This document shows, piece by piece, positions 41,101-53,100 of a stretch of DNA of 64,000 bases (positions are counted from its first letter, which is position 1; every line of letters begins with the position of its first letter). Origin of the DNA: Chlorella sorokiniana (lineage: Eukaryota > Chlorophyta > Trebouxiophyceae > Chlorellales > Chlorellaceae); NCBI GenBank assembly GCA_025917655.1, contig CP084609.1, positions 496,001 through 560,000 of the forward strand. The letters run 5' to 3'. Below the pieces are notes generated by a model. The model was not told the origin of the DNA and searched no databases. It saw only the letters and a list, made by a program, of their open reading frames with translations. Made by a program: the position numbers and the translations under genes.

Positions 41101-44100
41101 CTCATAGCAACTGACCAAGCTGCCATTATGCCAAGGACTCAAACTGCTTGCTCAGTCTGTCTGACAAATCTGTCTGCCTTGCCTGCAGCCACTGGAGGGA
41201 GCTTTTCGGTTGCTGCAGGTCGCTTGTCCTTCTCCTTTGGCTTTAGGGGACCCGCTGTGAGCATTGATACTGCATGTTCTTCAGCTTTAGTGGCAATACA
41301 TTACGGCTATCTTGGTTTGCAAGATGCACACACGTCTCTAGCTGCTGGCGTTAACATGATGTTATCAGTCACTACAACTGCGGCTGCACAGTCAGCAGGT
41401 ATGCTGTCCCAAGATGGACGCTGCAAAACGATGGACGCACTGGCAGATGGCTATGTGCGTGCGGAGGCATGCACTGCTATCCTGATGGAGGTCTCTTCGT
41501 TGTATAATTCCCACGCTGTTTACCTGCAAGCCACATACACCAATCAAGATGGCCGTAGCAGCAGCCTTACAACTCCCAATGGTCCAAGCCAGCAAGCAGT
41601 TATACGAGGGGCCCTAACTGCGGGGGGGGTCCACGGTCGTAATGTTGACATGTTGGAAATGCATGGCACAGGTAAGCCTCTCCTTCTGTGTGACGCACTG
41701 TGTGGCACAAACACCCTCAGGTTCTTGATTGCTTTCACTGGTTTGTATTTCAGGCACAGCGCTCGGCGATCCAATTGAGCTTGGGGCTGCACTGCCAATA
41801 TTACAAGCTGGAGGCCTGAAGCTGTCTGCAGCAAAGTCTCGCGTTGGGCACAGCGAGCCTGTGGCAGGAGCTGTGGGAATGACACATGGAGCCAGAATGC
41901 TTGCTTACCAAACCACGAGCGCACTCTTACATTTGCGCCACTTGAATCCCATGCTGGATGCCCTGGCCCATTCGCATATGAATGACGATCATGCTACAGC
42001 AGTCAGTCGGCAAGACAGCCCTGGAACACAAAGTCGTGGCAAATTCACAGCATGCAGCGTCAGCTCGTTTGCATTCCAGGGCACGAACGCACATGCCATT
42101 GTTGCGAGCACTGGCGGGCACTCGGGCAGCCGACTGACCCACACCTGGCAATGGCAGCGACAGCGTTATTGGGTATACCCCCAACTGTACTTGCTTGCAG
42201 CCTGGACAACAAGGGCAGTGAAAGCTACTGTTGCAGCCAAGATTGAAAGCTCTCTTTCATCCCCTAGCTGTTCGCTTCTTCGGGAGCATCAAGTGCAGGG
42301 GATGGCGCTTATGCCTGGGGCCGCAATGTTAGAGGCAGCATTTGCCGCCGGAACTCTTCTATCGAGCCCTTCCAGCAGCATTTCTACGGGTGCTGGGTCA
42401 CCACCCTTCTTGAAAGCCATCCTTGGGGTGTCTATCCTTGCACCGATGTTGTTGCCGACCCTTGAAAACCAAGACACACAGGCCATCGTCTCAACGGCGC
42501 TAGACTTGAGGACGGGGAAGGCTACATTGCAAGGCCTGCACTCCTCTTCGCCAGCACAGGCACACCTGACCGGAAAGTTTGCACGGTTTAATGCAATTTC
42601 TGTAGTCAACGGGACTGTGCAGCTGGGAACAGTCCTTGCTTTTGCACAAGTGCCATTATCTTGTGCAGTTGGTTTGGGGATGATACCCGCAAGAACCCGC
42701 GCAGGCACCGCAGCATCCATAGCAGTCGTTCATCAGCAGCACAGACTCCCACCCCACGCACACCACGTTGATCCCATAGTCAGTGACAATGCAACACAGG
42801 TGATGCCCAGGTCCAGAGGCTTAGCCTGTCCTGTTACGTGTGTCAATTATAACACTTCATCACAATGCAAAATGGCCAAGTCATCTGCTCTAGTCCGCCC
42901 CAGGTTGGATCTGCTTTCTGGATACCAGTGGATGTGGCAGACACCCGTGTGCCTGCTGCACTAGAGGCGTTCGCTATAGCATCTAACCCAAGCGATGCTT
43001 GCGACAAATGGCTCGCCCGTGGAGCCCTCTGCTCTGGAGACTCGAGCAAATCACTCCTGTGCAGCTACCAAGCGAGTCCTGCATCGCCATCAAGTGCAAC
43101 TGTTTTGGACATGAAAAACATGCTGTTCAAAACCACAAATAGCAGCTGGCAAGTCAAGAGTCCACCTCATCAGATTGGGAGACAATCGCGCATTTTTCAC
43201 CAGGAGCACCAGCCAACTCATTATGGGGTCCAATGGCGGGCAGATCGTGGCTTAACTCTGATGCGAGCAAGCAGAACCAGCCCTTTCTCCGGGCAAACGA
43301 TCACTTGGAGCTTGGCTCACAGCATCAGACTGTGTGCACAGACCATGCCAGGATTACATGCCTTGCATGCAGTAGCAAGCAGCCTGGAGGTGCTGCAGAC
43401 CTCACGAGCGTCGCGCCTACTTCTCACATCCATGTTGCCGGACCCCAGGCTGCAGACCAGCAGCGCCGCTCATGGAGCGCTTGCTTCCCTGATGAAAGTA
43501 GCCGCACGGGAGAACATGGAACGCAGCTTTGCAAGCATCGCGTATGACAAGCTGAGCGGCAAAATTGTAGACGGTATTGAATCGGATGTGTTTGGTATAG
43601 TTGTAGCAGGTAAGTCGTAACAGTTGTGCCTGGATGTTCATTGTCAACCTGACATCTTATTATCTCTTTGACTGCTGGGCAGGTCACACATCCTTGAAAC
43701 CTTGCATGGTTACCATGCCAGGCATGCGGCTGCTTGAACATGGCGAGCGCAGTGAGCAAGGTAGCCGCTTGTTAGTGCATGGCGTGCTGGTTAGCGGCGG
43801 GCTCGGGAGCGTTGGTTACCTGGCTGCCAACTGGATGGCGAGGGCGTGCCCTGGCACGTCCATTTGGCTCATCGGACGGAATGGCCGCCTCAAGCACGAC
43901 AGGCCTCTTGTACCATTTGTGCATGGTTGCCTACGCTTCACAGCTAGAGATTTGGCTGTGGCTGCGGATACAGAAGACCTTGTTCATTGTGCTGCCAGCA
44001 GCGCCCAATTATGCACCAGCATTCTGCATGCTGGAGCCAGCCTGCACGATGCATTGTTAACACAGCAGACAGCCCGTACGCTGCGCATCACATTTGCTCC

Positions 44101-47100
44101 CAAAGCGCAAGCAATTTTGCGCATGGCATCCGCTGCAGCGCGCATGCCTTTGCGAGGTTCGATACTCTTTAGTTCCCTTTCAGCCGAATTAGGAACTCCT
44201 GGGCAAAGTAACTATGCTGCTGCCAATGGAGCGTTGGAAGGGATTGCTGAGCATCTTTCCAGGGCTGGGCTACAGAGCACCAGCGTAATCTGGGGCCCAT
44301 GGGCGCTGGGCATGGCACTCAGCAACTCTCGGGCAACGGAACAATTTTATAAGGCGGGTCTGGAGCTTTTCACAGGTGATAGCCGTGACAGTGTAAGCAG
44401 TTTCAGCTACAGAAGTGCTAAAGATTGTTATCTACAAAAAACTAATGCAGGAGTGTCCGGCACACGCTTGCTCTACTCAGCGATGTCTCTGATGGCACAG
44501 CATTCCGCAGTGATTATTGCAAATATTCAATGGTCACGGCTGCTATCACAGTCCACAGGACTGCCTCCATTTTTCGCTGTGATGAAAGAAAACGAGGACA
44601 TGCAAAGTGGACAGGCCCCCAGAAAGGCCTCAAAAGCATCTATCATTTCTGCAGACAGCGGGATACAAGGTGGCAGCCACAGAAGGATGAGGGATGCTGC
44701 AGAGATTAAACACCTGGTCTCTGGGGTTGCTCGAGGACTACTCGGTGAAGATGTGCCCCCTGATCAGCCGCTCATGGATGCCGGACTTGACTCACTAGGT
44801 GTGTTCCATGTAACGCGGCTCCCTGCCAACCCCGAACTTGGTTTCTTAATGTGTACACCTGAAATGCTTACCTAGAATGCCGTGCAGGAGCTGTTGAACT
44901 CCGAAACAGGCTTCAAATACGCACAGGTCTCGCTCTGCCCACAACATTGGCATTTGACTATCCATCAATCTCTGCTTTGAGTAATTTCTTGCTTTTAAAT
45001 CACACGATGAAAACTGAATCGACCAAGAATACCATCAACGCCATCGGTTTCACCGAGTTTCCCATGAACATCGATGAGGAAGTGATTGTCGGTGAGGTGC
45101 ACCGTTTGGTAGAGAGCTTGAGCGGGCTTGTACTAACTTCTGATCAGCCATTGATGCAAGCTGGCATCGACTCCCTAGGTGGGTTATGTGTGCGGTGTGA
45201 GGCTGGCAGGCACGATTTGATTAGCAAAAAAACTGATGAACGCAGGTGCTGTAGAGCTTGGGACTGCGCTTGCACAACGCTTTAACCTAGACCTCGCTTC
45301 TACAGTGGTATTTGACCATCCAACAATACAAGCGCTTGCGGTACACGTGAAACGTATGCTGTTGCACAATTTGCATTCGGGCTCGAGCACCGACATGATG
45401 TCTGGCGGTGTTCAACACAACAATTACTTCATGGATGATGATGGGCATCATCTGCACTTGCCGGTGACACATGTGGTGGGTGCATCCTCAATTTTTCCGG
45501 GAGACACACAAGGCAAGTTAACAAGGTCGTGTCCTCGGCTGTGTAATTACGTAAGGGCGTTTCTTTCACAGTTTACTATTGTGCTGAAGCTGAGGGCTTG
45601 CTGCAGGAGTTCCTGCCTTCTTCGAGGCCCTACTATTGGGAAACAACGTGCAGACCGAGGTGCCCATGCATCGATGGAACGTGGAGCCCCTGTACCATCC
45701 ATCACTCAACCCACCCAGCAAGGCGGTTTATGTTAGATTTGCAGCATTTTGTTCAGGTGTGCTTTTACGCAGTGATACAATACCTCGCAAACATCACAAA
45801 ACTGATGAATGTACCGTTCTGGGTCTTGCTGACCAGGTGTTTACCTCTTTGATAGAGAAGCATTCAAACTTACATCAAATGAAGCAGCTGCCATAGATCC
45901 TCAGCAACGAATGCTATTGGAGCTTACATTGCTGTCATGGCAGGAGGCAAGTTCAGCTTCTCCAAATGCCAGGCAGAGCACGGTTGGTGAGCACAAACAT
46001 GTTACATTTTTGGTGCTGAATCGATAATAACATTGACCTTGGTTGAGCATGATCGCTTATGACCATGCAGGCATGTATTGCGGTTGCATGTACACAGAGT
46101 ACAACACCTTGATCCTGTCACTTGGGCAGAGCTTACCTGCACAAGCTGTGATTGGGAGTGGCTTGAGCTATCTTACTGGACGCATGTCCTATATTTTTGG
46201 ATGTACAGGTGGGAAAAGATGAACAACTGCACTGCCTGCTTCGCATTGTAGTTATCAGTCATGAGGTCAATCTCGTTTCTTGCATTTGCTACATGGCTTG
46301 TTACATGCAATTGCTCTTCTACAAATTTTCACAACCTGTCTTTCCTTGAAGTGGGGTCTTCCGCTTGATGTTTCATGGGCCCCTAAGCGGAGGATAGGCC
46401 TCTGTGTACAATGCGAGGGGGAATAGGTTCCAAATTGAGTTGGCACACAACTGTGCAGGTCCATGTGTAAGCACCGACACAGCGTGTTCTTCATCATTGG
46501 TGGCCGGTCATCTTGCGCACAAGGGACTGTCATTGGGCGAATGCAATGATGCCGTTGTCGGTGGAAGTAATATCATGTTGCTTTCAGGGACGACAGCCGC
46601 AATCTGCTTGCTCCAGGTACCACCCATCACAGCGGTTGGAACATTCCTTGCAGCTTCTATAAGCCTATGTGCTGTCTGGTCTGGGTGCTGCAAAGTTCAA
46701 GCGCTTACACTCCTCCAAGCATTTGTGCATCCATGTGTCCAGGCTTTGTCCCCAGTTGGGCGATCCAAGACGCTGGAAGCTTCTGCAGATGGATATGGTC
46801 GCGCTGAAGGCGTTTCGTCTTTGGTTTTCACATGCAAAGCGCATCACAAGGTTGATCACCAAACATGTCGTGTATATGCAATGATTCAAGGCTCGTCCAC
46901 CAATCATGGAGGTCGCAGCAGTGGCATGACGGCCCCCAACGGGCCTGCGCAAACCTCTCTGATTCGTGGCGCAATGAAGGAGATTGGCGCGGTAAAGAGG
47001 AGGGTTTGCAGCCATAGTTTGCATGGCACTGGCACACCCTTGGGCGATCCCATTGAGATTGGCGCCCTGGGCAGAGCAGTATCAGGCAGTAATGAATCCT

Positions 47101-50100
47101 GGATGGAGATTGACACATTGTCTCTAATGTCTAGCAAGTCTTGCATGGGTCACACCGAGGGAGCTGCGGGAATCGCCGGTCTCCTGCTATCCATATCTGC
47201 GATGCGCAACCAGGAGACTCCTGGCATCATGCACTTGCGCATGCTTAACCCCTACGTTGGGGCCGCATGGGACGACTGGACGGACAGCAATGTGACCGCC
47301 TGTGCACCTCGACTGCGCGCTCCATGTCCTTCAAAGCATGCCGTCAAAGCTGCTGGCGATGCAACATTGTCGGGCACCAGCTCATTCGGAATGAGCGGCA
47401 TTAATGCCTTCATGCTTGTATCAGGCGGCAGCAATGACGAAGCAGTCATTTCAAAGGTAACTTCATGGTTATGGTTGATCATACTTAGGGTTGTGTGTGA
47501 GACTGAGCAATACTCCCAGCTGAGCAGGGGGAAGTAATGTGGACTCGTGGACGCTACAGCCATTTACCAAAGATGCATACAATGCTACAATCTGCTATGG
47601 GGATGAAGCATGCAGTTTCTTTCGCGTGCGCGCTTCTAGTTCCACAGCTGGAGGTCCTTTGGTCAATGGAGGTGCATGGTAAAACTTGCGTACCACTTGG
47701 GGCTGTTCTGGAGTTTGCCAGTGAAGCGCTTACAAGCTTTGGCGGTGAAGAAAATGTGAAAGAGCGGATGGTCGTACAACAGGCAATAACGTCAGGCCAG
47801 CTACAGATGGCAATGGGACAAGGAGAATCCATTTCAACCCTGGACCTGACCATATCAAATCATCAATTGCATGTGGCCTGCATGGACATACAGTCCTGGC
47901 ATTTTCAAGCAAGCATTAACCAGTGCTGGAGCATGAGCGCTGTAAGCTTGCAAAGGGCCACCGCTGCCACCGTTCCTTGCCGAACCTCGCCATTTCCGGT
48001 GAGTTACACGCATGGAATATCAAGCAACACAATCATTGGCGATCCTCAGAGGAAATCCTTCAAACCACGCTAAACTATCTATTGCAGACGGGGACTTTTA
48101 ATGCCCCAGAGTCGGCATGGTGCGCCACACTAGGGAATCCAGTGGATGCAGGGTTCGTGCTTCACCCAGTTCTTCTGGAGGTTGGAGTTTCAAGTTGCAG
48201 TTGCGCCCACTTGAATGAAATGCGCGCCAGCCTGCCGGTGGGCTTTGAGGTGTTGCGTCTGCCAGCTTTCAAGCTCCCATTGGACACTCTCATACGCACA
48301 GCAGGGGGCAGCACATTAGGTTCAGCATCACTCCCATTGTGCCAGGCACAATGCAGTGGAATAAAGTCTGACTGCATCGAGTTCCCACAAGGCTCAGCAA
48401 ATGATATGTTCCGGGACGTCCTGCATAAGCTAATATATGAAATGGAATGGAAGGCTGGCGAGCATCAGCAAGCCGTTGTTGTACCCTCTACAACGTGTTT
48501 GGCCCCGAACTGGCATTCGGCAAGTTTTAGCAGGCCTTCCCTTGCGAGACCAGTGGAATTGTGCCAGGCGGCAACGGCAAGCACAGCAAGCATGTTAGAA
48601 ATCATCACTGCTGCAAAGCTGTCGGGAGTTAGGAATTTGCAAGCTCAAGCACGGAGGTGCCTGCTGGTTGAGCATTGCATTGCGTCATCCTTCACCAGTA
48701 CAAGCTCCGCGGCTGCCCTTGCAATTCTCAACAACCTTCCCTATGAGCTACCATCAATCACGGCACATCTGTGCCAAAGTGATCAAGGCCGGCTTGGGAA
48801 GGACTCTACTGTGTCCTTGGGGTGGCAGCCCTCTGAATATGACATGTATGGAGTGGCAGCAATGGGAGGCGTCAATTTCCAACCAAAGCTTGTTTATACT
48901 TATGACAGCCATACTGGGCCAAGTGTCGCGACATTTATGACATCTGCACAAGAAACCACACGCTTCACTTGCGTTGTCACCGGGGATTAGGGGGCCTTGG
49001 AATGCTGACAGCCCAGTGGCTGAGTTCAAGCACACCTTGTGCTCTTGTGCTTTCAAGCCGGCTAGGTCTTGCACAAGGTACACACAAACGCATCTGGGAA
49101 GGAGAGGCCAACCTCGTGACATGTGCCAAGTGCGATGTTTGCTTCATGGAAGGCACGCAAGCCTTGGTCTCTATAGCTAGTAGCCAAGATCAGAACTTCT
49201 GTGGTACTGTGCATGCTGCTGGAGCACAGGTATGCTGGTGCTGATGCGGACTGCGTATGGTTGGGTAGCATCAATGTGCTAAAACTTGTATTCAATTGGT
49301 CAGGTGGAGGCACGTTTAGCGGCACAGTCAAGTCAGACAATGCGGACAGGAATAGCTCCAAAGCTTGGGGCCATCACAAACATGCATGATGCCACACCTG
49401 GACATGGTGCACAGTTTTCAATTTACTTCTCTTCGGTTTCAAGCGTTGTCGGGCTGTCATCTCATGCCAACTACTCGGCAGCCAATGCTACTCTAGATGC
49501 GTATGCACAGGGAACTGCCACCGCAGGTCATCGCAACCTTGCGGTGCAATGGGGAGCCTGGGCAGCTGTAGGTAAGGGGAGCAGCAAGGCTTGACCCCTC
49601 TCGAACCAGGCCACTAGTACCCCATTGTTGAACTGCAGGGATGGTGACAAACAGACAAAATAATAGTAAGCAGCAAGCCTCGGTATCTTTTGGTATGCTT
49701 TCCAGTGCGCATGGCTTGCTGGCGATGAATGCACTGCTAATCAAACAACAGTTGCAACACAAGGCAGTGATTGGGGCAGCAAGACTGGAGTACTGGCATG
49801 CTCTTTTAGTCAATGCGCCCCAAGTCCCAGCCTTGTATGAGGAACTTACAAACACGAGTGGCTTACGCCGTGTCTCCGTGCTGCCCAGCAGTCCCTCCTG
49901 GGCTGGATTCCCCACCGCCATGGCAGCAGAAGTAACATCAGCCAGCCATTCCCTGGATGATAGGATAAGAGGTGCGGTGACATCTGTCCTGGGTGGTCCA
50001 AGTGTGGATCCCACGCTGCCGTTGGCGTCGCAAGGACTGGACTCCCTTGCCGCTTTGGAACTGAGGCAAACAATCCAGGTACGGTGTAGTGAAAACGTGT

Positions 50101-53100
50101 CACATGATCATAGCGAGACACAGGTAGCGTGTTACTAGAAAGATTACCTTCATTCTGTTTTGCCTAAATGCAGGCTGAAACCGGGTTTGACATTGTGCAG
50201 CTGATCGAAGACCCTCAGTCTGTGACGTTGAACCAGTTGCTACTTGAAGTAACTGCCCATGGCAAAAGCACCGCATTCACACAATCTGACAAAACGACGC
50301 TATTGAAAAACAACCAAGCAAGCCAGATTCAAACACAGCCAGACACAGCCCCTGTCGTGGGCAGCCCATGGATAGCTCCAGCTCCAAGCTTCATCAAGAT
50401 GCGCGTGTTTTGTCTGCCTTACGCGGGCGGCGTGTCAGAGAACATATTTGCACGGTGCGCTGTTGTTCAACATGCCAGACGCCACTGTTCCAGTTCGATT
50501 TAACTGATTGAGAATTCTACATGAGCGCCTTTCCTACACTTTGTCACCTGTTGTGCCTGCAGCTGGGCTCAAATGTTGCCTGCATCTGTGCAAATCTGTC
50601 CGGTTGAGTTACCTGGCCGTGGTCGGCGTGGAGGCGAGGCAGCTATAGATAACGTGCAGGAACTGGCGCGTTTGTTGGCTCGCAGTCTCCCACTTAGCGA
50701 CAAGCCTTATGCTATCTTTGGCACTTGCCTGGGTGCCATTATTGGGTATGAAGTTGTTCGTGAAGTGGAGCAAACTGGGTCTGTGCCACCCCCAGTGGCT
50801 TTTATGCCAGCAGCAGTCTCCCCACCTCATCTATATGCCTTAGCAGTCATGAAAATCTACTTAACTAGGAAACTAAGTAAGTGGCGCTGTGCAAGGGAGA
50901 AAAGCGCAGTGTGTGTGTGTTGGGCAGCTGGGTGGCGGAAGGGGGAGGGGGAGGCGGTCCCCTCCGTGCAAGCGTTTGGATGCTGTGGTTGGTGTGGCAC
51001 TGGCCCTTGCAGCGGAAACAGCCAGGTCGCTGCTGTGAAATGCCTGCTCTGAAGCTCCTGTGTTGTGTCATTGTAGGGCGTGGCGAGTCTCCGCCGGTGG
51101 ACGAAGTCATGCGCATCCTGCGTGGATGGAAAGAACTGCCTAAAGAGCAGCTTTTGAGAGCCTTTGAGGCAGGTCACTTTGCTGGCATAGAAGAAATGAA
51201 GCAAAATGATCGTCTTTTCCAACGTGTGGCGCCAATGGCAGTGAATGACATCATGATGGCCGTGCAGTACAGGTAGCACTCACTGAATCCTCTCATGTGT
51301 AGTCCAGGTCCAAAAGAGACTTGCTCTTGCTGTATTTGACTGTTTCTTTCTGTAATATCAGGTATATTAACCGCCGACCACTTGCAATTCCAATTGTTGC
51401 CTTTGATGGACGTTTAGACAATACAATTGATAGGGGCAATATGCGTCAGTGGCATCACTATACAACAGCACAGAGCCGCATAGTTGCAGTAAAAGGCGAC
51501 CACTATTTTGTTTCAAAGCAGTACAAGGAGGTATCCGTTAACGACAAACGTTTACTTAAGTTTGGTATGATAAAAGTTTAACTGACGAAATTGGGCTGCA
51601 ATTACAACCGCAGGTGACACAAGTAATAGGGCAGGAGTGCTTATCAATTCTAGGTAGACTTCGGGGTGGGCTTCTTGGCGAAAACCACTCATGGATTCAA
51701 CCCTACAGCAGTGCGGATTTCAGGGCAAATTCTCAGACGTGGAAGGCTCCAGGTGCATCCCAAGCAGTCACAGGTGGACTGTCAGCAGATACCCACTTGC
51801 AGCTCTCATCTCTAAACAAAACAGGCGTTGCAATTCTGTCAGCACAACAAGACATATCAGTTGCAGACATCGAGTCAGTCGTCACGAATCTTACAGCAAA
51901 GTACGTGTCAAACTTTGATAAGAAGACACCCCTCACGTTGCAAGGCTTGGACTCATTAAGTACATTGGAACTGCGCAAAGCATTGCAGCAAGCGACAGGT
52001 TTGGAGCTGTACGCATTGGTCGAAGACTTAAGTGTGGCATCTGTTGACAGTATTGTCCAGGAAATAGCCAATGCTTTGCAATCACCGCTGAAACAGCGCA
52101 AAACACATCAGCCAGACACAGCCCCTGTCGTGGGCAGCCCATGGATAGCTCCAGCTCCAAGCTTCATCAAGATGCGCGTGTTTTGTCTGCCTTACGCGGG
52201 CGGCGTGTCAGAGAACATATTTGCACGGTGCGCTGTTGTTCAACATGCCAGACGCCACTGTTCCAGTTCGATTTAACTGATTGAGAATTCTACATGAGCG
52301 CCTTTCCTACACTTTGTCACCTGTTGTGCCTGCAGCTGGGCTCAAATGTTGCCTGCATCTGTGCAAATCTGTCCGGTTGAGTTACCTGGCCGTGGTCGGC
52401 GTGGAGGCGAGGCAGCTATAGATAACGTGCAGGAACTGGCGCGTTTGTTGGCTCGCAGTCTCCCACTTAGCGACAAGCCTTATGCTATCTTTGGCACTTG
52501 CCTGGGTGCCATTATTGGGTATGAAGTTGTTCGTGAAGTGGAGCAAACTGGGTCTGTGCCACCCCCAGTGGCTTTTATGCCAGCAGCAGTCTCCCCACCT
52601 CATCTATATGCCTTAGCAGTCATGAAAATCTACTTAACTAGGAAACTAAGTAAGTGGCGCTGTGCAAGGGAGAAAAGCGCAGTGTGTGTGTGTTGGGCAG
52701 CTGGGTGGCGGAAGGGGGAGGGGGAGGCGGTCCCCTCCGTGCAAGCGTTTGGATGCTGTGGTTGGTGTGGCACTGGCCCTTGCAGCGGAAACAGCCAGGT
52801 CGCTGCTGTGAAATGCCTGCTCTGAAGCTCCTGTGTTGTGTCATTGTAGGGCGTGGCGAGTCTCCGCCGGTGGACGAAGTCATGCGCATCCTGCGTGGAT
52901 GGAAAGAACTGCCTAAAGAGCAGCTTTTGAGAGCCTTTGAGGCAGGTCACTTTGCTGGCATAGAAGAAATGAAGCAAAATGATCGTCTTTTCCAACGTGT
53001 GGCGCCAATGGCAGTGAATGACATCATGATGGCCGTGCAGTACAGGTAGCCCTAGACATGTCTCCATATGCTTTCTGGTACCTGCCTTGCTCAACACAAG

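Larger units (their letters stand above)
34404..44725 (+). repeat. Tandem duplication, copy B (about 10.32 kb)
   Basis: Near-identical head-to-tail copy of 24084-34403, introns included. It continues past the end point into the native ACP ([18 protein letters not shown]), which shows what copy A lost at the junction. The indel relative to A at 38701-38704 (four T) breaks the frame here where copy A is open. At 37939-37944 and 41622-41629 copy B is the open one. Confidence 0.97.

Noticed and set aside
24084-44725. Reading the two tandem copies as two separate genes
   Set aside because: There is no stop, promoter-like spacer or new start at the junction. The frame is open through 34403/34404 and the domain order continues.
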